NCBI RefSeq assembly: GCF_021130785.1 | Contig: NC_060214.1 | Coordinates: 48,855,001-48,919,000, forward strand | Length of the DNA stretch: 64,000 nt | Origin: Homalodisca vitripennis | Taxonomy: Eukaryota > Arthropoda > Insecta > Hemiptera > Cicadellidae | Direction: 5' to 3' | Part shown: one piece after another, positions 37,178 to 48,200 of the stretch | How positions within the stretch are numbered: position 1 is the first letter of the stretch | Layout: each line of letters opens with the position of its first letter | Program-made: the position numbers and the translations under genes | The notes under the pieces: model-generated | Database searches by the model: none | The model's input: only the letters and a program-made list of their open reading frames with translations | What the model was told of the DNA's origin: nothing

Positions 37178-38231
37178 CAATTGAACATGTAAATTATTAA
37201 GTATTACAAGTAAACACCAATTTTTAAGTACCTACGATCAAAGTAAGTGTTCAAAATGTTCCCCTCCCATCATCTGACAATGTAGTAATCGAAGCCAGAA
37301 TCAATAATTATTACCAATAACACAACTACTGTTAGAATGTGAAAGTGGCAGATTGAGTCATACACAGCATCCACAGAAACTTAACGTGTTTGGGCAGGTA
37401 TTATAGGAAATCAAATTATGGGCCCATTATTTATCAATCGTAATTTAAATGGTAAACTCGTATCTAGCAATGCTCCAAAATGAGATAATTCCTGCACTAC
37501 AAGCTGCTCGTGGTCGACAATTTCAAAGAATTTATTTCCAACAAGATGGCGCGCCACCACACTTTGGTCTCCTTGTTAGAGAATACTTGGATACAATATT
37601 TCTTCACAGATGGATTGGAAGACGTGGTGCAGTAGAGTGGCCTGCTCGTTCCCCTGATTTTATCTCCGCTGGATTTTTTTCTTTGGGGATACCTCAAAAA
37701 TAAAGTTTATCGTATTAAGCCTCGAGATTTGGCGCACCTAAGAAATCTCATAGTGTCCCAAGAAGCTCAAGATATTTCTGTGAACTACCTTCAAAATGCA
37801 GTGGATGGCTTTTACAACCGCCTAGGACATTGCCAGACGATGGTAGGGGAACATTTTGAACACTTACTTTGATCACAGGTACTTAAAAATTGTGTTTACT
37901 TTGTAATACTTAATAATTTACATGTTCAATTGTTTTAAAATTCAAATAGCTATAACTACTGAATGAATCCACCTTTTGAAGTCCGGTTTGCGGCATTGTA
38001 CTCTGCTAAGTAAGACCTCTTTAATTTGATACCAAACTTGACCTATGCTGCTATTTAAGCATTTTGTCTGACTCCTTGTGGACCGTCCCCAAAGGGATTA
38101 TCTGGTCGGTAATTGGGCAGATATGTGCATTAATATCACCAGTAAGCACGAGTGTGAACTTTGGTATTTTTTTTTAAATTGTGGTTTAAAATTTTAAAAA
38201 AAGAGGTTCCAGACTTAATTGACACCCTGTA
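37178..38231 (+). mobile_element. Rearranged mariner-type element, 3' half
   Basis: The right end is intact and mariner-like (GACACCCTGTA then TA at 38232). Its subterminal block around 37985-38090 matches the foldback at 31478. The left TACAGGGTGTC end is missing. Instead, 37178-37283 is an inverted copy of 37827-37932, placing a 106-bp hairpin arm on either side of the transposase remnant. This suggests a 5' truncation followed by an inverted duplication. Confidence 0.8.
37386..37872 (+). pseudogene. Mariner-type DDE transposase, 5'-truncated and frameshifted
   Basis: The C-terminal catalytic half is readable in three frame segments. The first has LNVF followed by GIIGNQIMGPLFINRN. The second, from 37449, has the second catalytic Asp in YFQQDGAPPHF. 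After a one-base frame change near 37662 comes SPLDFFLWGYLKNKVYRIK with the third Asp, running to GHCQTMVGEHFEHLL and the stop at 37870. Correcting for the frame change, 41 residues separate the two aspartates, the spacing reported for the rosa (DD41D) group of mariner elements. The N-terminal DNA-binding domain and first Asp are absent. Confidence 0.85.
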
Positions 38232-38233
38232 TA

Positions 38234-38839
38234 CACAAATACATATATCTGATAGGCATACTTTCTATCAAAAGACAACAAAGTTGGCTTTCAATAACAG
38301 TTTTTTACATTTATTTATCCTAAAAGGCTAGATGGAAACTGTGTATTTTCATTAGGTTTTGCTAAATATTTAGAGTTAAAAATATATATTTAGTAATCCT
38401 TAAAATATTTTTATCTTATTATTTTCTTATTCAGTGCTCATCAGCTGTTGCAGAAATGGTTGAAATAGGAACTTTTTCCTATGAAGCTAAGGTACTCGTA
38501 CATTTGTATTTATGGTCTAAAATGAATTTAATAGTGCGGTAAAAATATTGGGCAAATAAAAATTTAACCTGTGGTTGTTACAAAACAATTTTGACACAAA
38601 ACAGTTGATAGTATTTAACTGATTGATTATATTACATTTCAATTAATATTTAATAACATTAGAGACGAGAAGAGCGTATAATAGAGTAATTTTTAAATAA
38701 GAATAGGCCTACATCCATACCAAGGGCCCTAAGAATGTCTATGAGAAATATCAATATACTGTTGAATAGTTTTAAGCGTAAAACCTAAAAGCGAAAGAAA
38801 TTAAAATAAAGAACTAAAATTTTTTATGATTCGGTGCGG

Positions 38840-38840
<1 letters not shown>
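38234..38840. other. Unassigned AT-rich sequence
   Basis: No gene or element was recognised between the mariner remnant and the poly-T run. Confidence 0.45.

Positions 38841-38887
<47 letters not shown>
38841..38887 (-). repeat. Uninterrupted poly-T run of 47 (poly-A on minus)
   Basis: Forty-seven consecutive T. A run this long is unusual for slippage alone and would fit the poly-A tail of a retrotransposed sequence on the minus strand. The sequence that would lie upstream on that strand (38888-39080) was not recognised and no target duplication was found. Confidence 0.7.
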
Positions 38888-38889
<2 letters not shown>

Positions 38890-39220
38890 GGAGAGGCAGG
38901 AAAAAAGTCAATTACTCATGTAGGTGGCCAACTTATAGTTTGGAGCACCCCCAAAAAAAAGGTCTACCCGCTAAAAACCTCCTCTACTCTTTAGGGTTCT
39001 AACCTAGAATTGTTTACCACATTACTTTAGGCTAGGCCTAAATTTTGGCTTAAGCCCGTGGGGCTCGTTCCTAAAGCTACGCGCCCACTGGGTTGGTACG
39101 GTCGGTATGGCCATCACATTTTTTAGATGGGGGTGCTCGCACTGGATCAGGCGTTCCGCACTCTCCTCCATCCGCCTTCCGCCAAAAAAGAAGTCAGTTT
39201 GGGAGAGGATCTGTTGAAAG

Positions 39221-39473
39221 ATGGATGTAGAAGAAAGAAAATTGTGGTAGTGAGTGCATTTTATTGTGAATAAAGAGGAGGAAGTTGAAATTAGAAAAAG
39301 AAGGTTTTGGATTCATAACATTAACAGACAAATACTGATTTATGTTGAGTTACACACTTTTTTTCCCGGATCTTGTGGTTGATGACCTTCAGTTTTTGAG
39401 TACTTCAGTTCGCCAAGTTTTGAAACACTATTACTGATGCTAGAAACGGAATTATATAGAGAAAAAGACTAAT
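39221..39473 (+). pseudogene. N-terminal remnant of Harbinger-type transposase
   Basis: Reads MDVEERKIVVVSAFYCE, then in other frames KRRFWIHNINRQILIYVELH, PDLVVDDLQF and EYFSSPSFETLLLMLETELY. The order RRFWIHxxN, PDLxxDxxxFxEYF and SxxxFExLL is typical of the region before the catalytic core in PIF/Harbinger transposases. At least three frame changes occur within 250 bases, and the catalytic domain is absent. Confidence 0.6.
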
Positions 39474-39514
39474 CGTATCTATGTCTATCAACGGAAAATT
39501 GATTACTGACGTCC

Positions 39515-39600
39515 TAATGTAATAAAAAAATTTAAAAAAGCCTGGTAGTTTCATCGTAGCTCCAATTTCTTCCCAGACCTTTTCTGGGACCTTTTCTGGT
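39515..39600 (-). pseudogene. MADF-like fragment of the Harbinger element
   Basis: On the minus strand EKVWEEIGATMKLPG is followed by a degenerate KFFYYIRTS, similar to the VWxEIxxxLxxxG...W(K/R)xLR pattern of MADF/Myb-like DNA-binding domains that accompany Harbinger transposases. It is short and decayed, so this is only suggestive. Confidence 0.4.
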
Positions 39601-39690
39601 GATCTGGACGTGCCGAAGGTGCAGAACGCCGTCGATGGCCGTAACGACGCAGTGGGCGCATGCACATTTAATTTAATGTTTTTAACTTTC

Positions 39691-39790
39691 ACCCCCCCCC
39701 CCCCCCACCCCCCCCCCCCCCCACCCCCCCCCCCCCCCACCCCCCCCCCCCCCCACCCCCCCCCCCCCCCACCCCCCCCCCCCCCCACAC
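39691..39790. repeat. Perfect 16-bp minisatellite, A followed by fifteen C
   Basis: A residues occur at 39691, 39707, 39723, 39739, 39755, 39771 and 39787, exactly 16 apart, with only C between them: six complete units, then CACAC. The G-rich strand could form G-quadruplexes and the C-rich strand i-motifs. The proline- and glycine-rich reading frames across it are by-products. It lies exactly at the point where the MULE transposase homology begins. Confidence 0.95.
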
Positions 39791-41690
39791 TTTTATTACT
39801 TACATTTCTTTGATGAATATATTTGTTATACAGACTTGACAATGTCTCTGACTGTGTCGAATTGGCTGTGTCACAGGAAGAACGACATGGACTGTCTGTA
39901 AATGTTGACATTGCATGTTCAAAAATGTTCCACTGGAGTTCGTTTCAGGAACTCAGACCTCTGTGAAAACAATAAATATGACATAAACCTACGATTTATT
40001 TATGGTATGAGAACTATTGGCCGGGGTCTTAGCGCAGGCAATATTCTTTGTTCACTTCTTGATCTACCATCTCCACCTCAGAAGTATTCTGTATACGCAC
40101 AAACACTAAATACAGCTGTAGAAGCATGTGCTAAAGATAGTATGGCCCTAGCACGAGAAGAAGCAGTCACAGAAAAAATGGTGGTGGTAATTCTGACTTG
40201 GCAGTAGTGTTGGATGGGTCGTGGCAGAAGCGCGGGCCACACATCTAAAAATGGAATTATGTCTGTTACTAGTGTAGACCAAAGTTCTTGACATTGCGTG
40301 TTATGTCTAAGTTTTGCCATACTTGCACTATGGCTGAAAATACTAAGCAAGTTCCTAAGGCTCATGTATGCACAAAAATTTCCAAGGTTCAATTGGACAA
40401 TGGAGGTTAGTGGTGAGGTAAAGCTATTTTACGACTCTGTTGATCACGGTGTGCGATACGTAAAGTATTTAGGAGACGGTGATAGTAAGGGCTATCAGAC
40501 AGTTGTTTCTGAAAAGCCGTATGGTAAAGATGTAAAGATAGAAAAGCTTGAGTGTATCGGCCATATACAAAAAAACGAATGGGCACAAGACTTCGGCAGC
40601 TAAAAAGGGATTATAAAGGCAAAATGCTGGATGACGGTAAAAAGATTGGAGGTAAAAATAGGCTCACTGATCTAGATATTGACAAGTTGCAGACATATTA
40701 TGGATTAGCCATTAGACGAGCAGTGTCGGATAAGACTGGAGTACAAGGCATGAGAAGGAATATATGGGCCATCTATCGCCATAAGCTGTCGACCGACAAA
40801 ACTCCCCAACATGGCCTATGCCCAAAGGGAGCTGATTCTTGGTGTGCCTATAATAAATCAAAAGAACTGAAGCAGTCTTATAGCCATAATCACAGCATTC
40901 CTGAAGCTATCTTACTTGCCATGAAAAAAAATATTTACTGACTTGTCAAATCCTGACCTTTTAAAAAAGTGCCTTCATGGCCAAACACAAAACCAGAATG
41001 AAAGTTTTAATAACATAGTTTGGTGAAAAATTCCAAAAAAAACACATTTGTTAGGTTAGATACTTTGAAGCTTGGTGCCAATGATGCAGTTTTAACCTTC
41101 AATGATGGTTATTCCCGTAAGTTGAGGGTGTTTGATAAATTAGGACTAAAAATGTCTAAAAAGTCGGTCGACGCACTTCGCACCATGGACAGAATAAGAT
41201 TGAAGAAAGCAGAAAAGGCAACAGAAGAAATGTCAAAAGTAGCTAGACAGGCCAGGAGAGCTAAGAGGAAGCTGCAAGAAGACAAGGAAATGGATGCTGA
41301 TGATCCTGATTATGGTGCAGGACTCTTCTAAGCAGAAACTGTGAGTAGATTTTCTTAACGCTCGTTAACCGAAATTTGATTTTTTTTGTACAAAGGTACA
41401 TTTTTCTCAGGAACTATAAAAGATACAGAGTTGAAATTTTTTATGTTAGTAAAAAAATAGCATATTAAAAAAATTTTGTTTCAACAATTAAAAAAGATAT
41501 TAAAATAATTCTAGTAGCGTAGCTTTTACAATACATAGAGGTATGCAGATATAAAATTCCAACTCATAAATAATATAGTTATAAAATAATAAAAACATTT
41601 CTCTTATAAAATATCTCTTATAGTTCCTGAGAACAGTGTACCTAAAGTTCACAAATTTAACATGGCGGGTATAGGGCCTTCCCACTCCTC
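39788..41690 (+). mobile_element. Mutator-type (MULE) element remnant, 5'-truncated
   Basis: Transposase homology from about 39800 to 41331 is followed by a 3' region ending TATAGGGCCTTCCCACTCCTC. Inverted, this gives GAGGAGTGGGAAGGCCCTAT, which resembles the 20-bp end of the short MULE at 22142. The 5' end is missing and is replaced by the A(C15) minisatellite. The 3' terminus abuts the first base of copy B of the large duplication. Confidence 0.78.
39800..41331 (+). pseudogene. MULE-type transposase, multiply frameshifted
   Basis: Collinear protein similarity in several frames: LDNVSDCVELAVSQEERHGL (about 39836), FIYGMRTIGRGLSAGN (about 39998), LPSPPQKYSVYAQTLNTAVE, VVLDGSWQKRG (about 40203, probably the first catalytic Asp), and VRYVKYLGDGDSKGYQTV (40450, second Asp). 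These are followed by IEKLECIGHIQKR, LTDLDIDKLQTYYGLAIRR (40662), HGLCPKGADSWCAYNK, CLHGQTQNQNESFNN and the C-terminal basic helix to DPDYGAGLF. The last open frame is 41020-41331. At least six frame changes or stops make it inactive. The family is the animal Mutator-like transposase group often seen in arthropods. Confidence 0.85.
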
Positions 41691-44600
41691 TTAAATAAAT
41701 GATTAATAAAAATCCTGTTATGCTGGAGTAGTTTTAAAATATCTATACTCAAGGATAATAACAAAAACTATACATAGAGTTTTATAAAATGAGTACTTGT
41801 CACTTACTTTTAAATTGTTAATAATGTTTTATAAATACTATTTTATATTTTGAATACCTTTAAAACCTAATATTTTTAGCAGTGAAATGGGATATATTTA
41901 TTTAGAGCGTATATATTTACCAATGTTCATTTTTAAAGTAATATTTTTTCTACAATCGCTTGAATAGTTTTTTTTAATTCTAATTTCCTAAAAAAAAAAA
42001 CTAAAATGGTCAAGGGTTTCAATGGCGACTACATATATAGATAACTAAAACAGGATGTCAAAAACTCCGTCAAACGTTCCACTGCTGGAGTCAGTTGGCT
42101 GAAAACTTTGTCAAAATTTGAATACTAACTGGACTCGTGGCTATGAATATAAATCAGATGAGTGAACATCGATCATCTCCGCGATACTGAGTGTCACAAA
42201 CCTGCAAACCCTTGATCCATGTGTTAATGTTCTCAAATGTTATTACTCCACTAATATTATCGTACCGTTACATATTAGAGAAGAAATAAGTTAATTTAAT
42301 ATAAGCAATTATGTATAAGTTATAATAATAATTATTTTTCAAATCTGGTTTTGGCCCCTTCCCTTATAAGAACGCTGACTCGTATTTACTTTTCATGTTG
42401 AAAGAAACCTACTAATATACATTAAGATATCCCAAATAACTGACCGACTGGCTGATGTATCAAATGCCATCTTAAACCACGAAAAAAACATAAAATGTAC
42501 TGCAAAAATTCTGAAAACACTTTGAAAGAGACTGTTAAACTTAATCAACTCTTCTGAGTATGAGTTGGGAAAGGACAGGACAACCAAATTTTTGAAATTA
42601 TAATTTTGATTTCTTAAACATTCATTTCACTTTTTATTTCAACCTTTATTGCTATCGCTTTTGAGCACAGAGTTTTATTCCGATTAGAAAATCAGAAAGT
42701 TCACTAAAATATACTTTTTAACATTGCATTTTTGTAAATAATAATTATACTATGCTTCATTAGTATTGTTGTGCACATATCAAAGATAACGTTATTATAT
42801 AGCTGTAAAGACATTGTTTATATTCATTGTTTTTTTTACAGAGGTATTTTTCAGACATGCATATGTATTTATCTTCTTAATCGGGCAACAACAAAAAGAA
42901 AATAGTGGCACCAGTCATACATTATGTCGCAGTACATTACAATGGCCATAAGTAGCATACTTTAAATTTTGACATATTTACTTTATTAGGGAAATAAGGA
43001 AAACTTTACCTTGGCATCGGAACTAAAATTATTTTGATCTTGAAATGGTCATAAACGAGTAAAGACTAAAATGAGAGCCATTAACCATATGAAGCTGTTA
43101 GTATATTTTAAAAATTTAAACTTCAGAAGTTACAAAATATTACATAATATTTACCTACAATATATTTATATATTTACTACTTAGAACACTAGCATTTATT
43201 AATAAAAGGAAAGAACTTGGACATTAGGATTCTTCAACGTTGTCCTAATAGTTCAATTGTTACTGAAATCGTTGAAGCTATTATGGAACGCTGTATAGAA
43301 ATTTGAAATATTTCTATTTAAAAAATATATAATAATAATAATAATAATAATATAATGTAATATAGGTATTTAAACAACTTTTTCACTCTAAAACTTCAAG
43401 GTACTAAGATATTTTTCTTTAAACCTAAATTTAAAATGTACTAAGAGATTGAAATATCTTTCAGTGACTGTGACTTATCTCAAGATTGTTATATCAGTTT
43501 TTGAACAGGTTACTCTGCGCGAAGTAGCAGGTAACTGCTAGAGTCCGTATATTAATAGTTTCAGTATTACTGCAACAATACTAATGTATTTGATTTTAAA
43601 ATTAAAATTAATATGTGAAACCCTAACACAAAATTGGGTATAGATAGATAAATATTTAGGATATAACATTTTTTTTTACCAAATACGTTTAAAATAAGGT
43701 TTCACGTGACATGCCAATTAAATATAATAATAATTGTGATACAACCAATTAAAACTTAAAACAATAATCTTTGAGGGTTAAATGTGCTTATTTGTCAAAT
43801 ATTTTGATGGAAATGTTTTTGCGAATGTGTAGCAAGAGTTTTATTTATTTTATAATATAAGGAATTATATAAATTTGTTTGAGTTTACAAGTAATTAGTA
43901 AACACTCTATTATATACCAGATTACATGCATATTTCGAAGAATAATATAAACAGTATTATTAAGCATAATTTAAATAATGTAACGTTTACATAATATCGA
44001 AATATACTAATGGATTAATGGGGATTGTTGAACTTAACGAAGCATCGTGAATTTGCTTGCTGTCCACAGTGAAGCAAAATTAATAGTTGAGATTACCGTA
44101 GAGATTACTATGGTTGATAAGTAATCTCTTAGTACTTCGTTTTCTAAGCATGATTACTGTGTATAATTGAAACAACAAATATATAGTCATAAGGAAACTT
44201 GATGTACGGTCATATTATTGAGGTATATTAACAAACATTAAGCCCAACAACAGGGATGTACTCTCCATGTTGTACTCTGGTTATACTACTGTGAGACGTT
44301 TATTATTCCATGTACATATTACATAGTTATAACTCATATGCGGTTTAATTTACCTAGTTACAAAATGTACTACTTGTAATATTATAAAAAATACAGTCAC
44401 TATTATCTATATTGAAACGAATTATTAGTCATATTTAGATAGTTAATTTTGTTATATATTGTATAAAATGTTTATAGGATGTGGTTAGAACTCTGGAAAA
44501 ATGGAATGCAACGTAGTTTTTGCTTAGTTTATACTTTGTGAAATATATGAATGAATTAATGACATTCTGCCTTAATCAAACTTCATGAATGTCATCCTCT

Positions 44601-44740
44601 GCTTAACCTGGTGGTAGTTCACAGTAAAAATCCAGATATTTGTTTTAATATTTATTTTTATTAAACGTTAAAAATACTGTACAGTATGAGATGAATGTAC
44701 TTGTATAAAACTAGACTGTAAAATGGTTTTTTGTTTTTTC

Positions 44741-44782
<42 letters not shown>

Positions 44783-45180
44783 CTATTTCAACTATTGAAA
44801 TGAAAAAAACAATTATAAGGCTTCTATATATTTCGTGGGATTTAATACCCACATATTCAGGAAGCATAATATAAATATGAAGAAAACAAGAAACAAGAAA
44901 CATAAACAAATAAAATTACCAAAAATGTAAATACGCAACTAAAACATTCAAAAAACTCAGCTGATATATCATTAATGCCACAAATGAAAATTTGGAAACT
45001 TTAAATTTATCTTAAATTTAAACCATTTGGGTATATATATAATAAATATTTTTGTTGCGTATTTATGTGTGTCGAACGCGCTTGTCTTTGTGTGTGTGCG
45101 TTTACTCAATCACGTAAAAAGTACCAGATAGTTTGTACCTAAATAATACGTATACATTACATAGGTCTATGCTTAAAATA

Positions 45181-45182
<2 letters not shown>

Positions 45183-45242
<60 letters not shown>

Positions 45243-45247
45243 TATAT
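45183..45247. repeat. (TA)n microsatellite
   Basis: The counterpart of 11431-11465, nearly doubled in length. Confidence 0.95.
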
Positions 45248-48200
45248 CACACCGCCTGGTTCTTCAAACTTATTTTATATAAATCTTTTCAAATAATAAA
45301 TAGATTTTTCATTCTCCTCTAAACACAAATATGAAGTCTCGTTATTTCATTTCCAAACCGATCACATCTAGACGCCAACAGCCACGTTGTTAGTCAAATT
45401 TGTAATGAAATGGATTGGATTTAGTTATATTAGTTATTTAATTTCAGGATCCTTTAATGATTATTGTTAGGTGCTTGGTTATTGAAATTGTTTTCGTTCC
45501 AACAACTATTCAACGCTTTTCCATAATGTAAATTACTGCAAGAATATTTAATAGACAAACAACATTCACAAGAACACAATATTAGTAGGCAAACCATCAA
45601 CAACCTTATTTATCCTTCTAGGAAACATACACGTAAACAATTGCTAATGATTGGGAAACATTTAAAGCAAAGTTCCTATTGTATCAGCAAGCGTTCGGAT
45701 TTGCATTTGTTTGATTTATAAACTAAGGAGCTATTAAAACAATTAACTAAAATTAAACTTTCATAATTTTTACAAAGTGTTATTTTTTATACTTTGTTAT
45801 GATATTATATCATGTACTTAAGCTAAAAGAGATATAATCAGTACTGGCGCTATATATCAATACAAAAGAAAAACTATATTGAATTATAATCTACTGCCTT
45901 TGTCATTGTATAAAAATATTGTCTAAGATACCAAAGAAAAGTCATAATAAAAACTTAAATTTTGTAGTTTTAAGGCTACATTTCCAATAGATACCACGGA
46001 ATCAAGACATATCGTACAAACCACCAATTTTTAAAATTTTCCTTAGTTGGTTAGTAGAAGAAAATGTTTCTGAAATTTAAGTGACACATAGATTTTTGCT
46101 GTAAACAGTGTGGGTTCAATTGCATGTTATAAACCAACCAGAATTAAAGTTTAGGTTAAAATTGTTTATGAATTTGGAACTGCTTGATTTTTTCAATTGC
46201 TTTCAGAGTGAGGTGATATTCAGGATTGATAAGGATGAGGTAGGGGCGCCTATTTTTGTTACCGAGAATGGATAGCGAGCATTACATATCAGTCATGTCA
46301 GCTTGGAAGCAGGGTAGACCAGTTCTCTTCCACCCACTGCAATCATAGCGAGCAGTGAATAGTACTACTTTAGCTAGAAACACTTTAACACTGAATGAGT
46401 TCCACCCACTTAACAGTCATCCTCCACGATTTATCACGATCTATTGTTTACCCTTTTACCCAAATATTTCAACATTTGCTGTCAGAGATGTGTTTGCTCG
46501 TGAAAATCCGCAAGGTTTCCATATATGAGTGAAACATCGGTTTTTTCCTGTACCCAGTGTATGAACTGAAGGGTATATGCAGGCCAGAAGGGAACCTTTC
46601 TTCTGGGGATGAAATTGTTTTATTGAGGTATCACAGGTCCTTAAAATTTTTGCTTTCCATCCCCAGTAATAAATTATTCTTACCTGAAAAGGCTTTTTAT
46701 CAATGTTTTGGACTGGGGTGTTCGTGTCATGATTGGTGATAAGAACATTTTTTTTTGAAAACTTCTTTATTCTAAGACCTGAGAAAGAGTTTCGTCTTAT
46801 ATTATGGCTCCAAACAAGACACAAGCTTGATAACTTACCCTCACGTGCAATTTATAACTTAGATACATGGGCAATAAATACGATAATAGTGAAATATGTG
46901 TTATAACGTTGTGAGGTTCGATATACACACTAGCAGCTTGTGGTATATTACGATAAAGTTAACACCACAAGTTTTCATAAACATTTTTTGTAGATGAGTA
47001 CGCTGATTTGTTCAGAAGTACGAAATGAATGGTCCTTTGACTCTTTCAAACGAAAATCAAACGAGAAAAACTAAATGTTAAAGCTGTTTAACTACATTTT
47101 GTTAAATAAGTTAGCACAGCTGAAATACTTTAAGCCTATAAATTTATTATTGCAAAAAATCCTTATAGTATTTAAAACTGAGATACTCGTATTTACTTAT
47201 GTAAAACATGGGCAGTCAATTGATATCTTATTTTGGTTTTTATAAGAAACTTTCACTATAATACTTCCTTTATGTAGTAATACCACAAAGAATAAGTGGT
47301 CTTTCGGCAACAATGGGTAATTTATTCTTTCAAATTACGAACATTTTAGAATTTATCTAATCTCACCAGCCCGTACGACCATCTACAATAAACTCTAACT
47401 AGGTCCTAGTTGTAAGCTTACTCAAGCGTTCCTCACACTCCAAACACATTGGTCAAACTATCCTCTCATAATAAAACTTAGATAGTTTTGGGCCCTGAAA
47501 ATCTAATCCTGTTCTATAATGTGCTATCAAATTCCTCCCTAATTTTCAAACATAACAAGTGGAGAGTGTAGGCCTACTACTACTTTTGCTAAAACTAAGT
47601 TATGTGTTAGATGGATTGGTGATGTAATCGATATGGAGCGGATAACTTAAGAAAAACATTTGTTGCGCAAAAAATTAATTTGATATAAGGATCATAAAAA
47701 AGTAGACGGGTAGTAGAATTATGGATTCGGGGGAGGGTACCTGAATAAATTCTTGCAAGGATTAAATTTACATTTCAGACTGGTTTTGTTTCTATGTATT
47801 TTGGTAAATACTTTCTCAGATTTCATTACTTTCCACTTAAAATTTAAACGTTAGTGGGTAACGTAGCAAAGAAATACAAGTGTAACATTACACTGTTACG
47901 AACTTCATTGTTTAGAACTCTCTTAATATGTGAGTTAGTCAATCGGTGGTCTTCAAAATACAATAATATCATAACATTACCAGGCCATACATAGTTTCTT
48001 GTGGACCCAACATTTATGCATTCACCTTACAATCAGTGAATCCATACAAACTAATGAAGATGAACTATAAAATGTTTGTTGTATTGTAATTTATTTTCTA
48101 AGGATACGATTGTCTTTGAATAAATATTGCTCTCAGTTAATTGAGATCCATCTTTAGCACTATATTTGAGAGGATTTAGAAAAAACTAATTCCTTTTTCA

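Larger units (their letters stand above)
39081..39659 (+). mobile_element. PIF/Harbinger-type element, internally deleted
   Basis: GCGCCCACTG at 39081 recurs inverted at 39650-39659 and the similarity continues, degraded, for about 20 bases inward. Between them lie the start of a Harbinger-type transposase on the plus strand and a MADF-like fragment on the minus strand. This is the usual two-gene content of the superfamily with most of the transposase deleted. A TWA target duplication was not found, so the exact ends are uncertain. Confidence 0.55.

Noticed and set aside
39405..39911. 168-codon minus-strand frame with a long glycine/tryptophan run
   Set aside because: It is a chance join of a MADF-like scrap, the C-rich minisatellite and the antisense of the MULE transposase.
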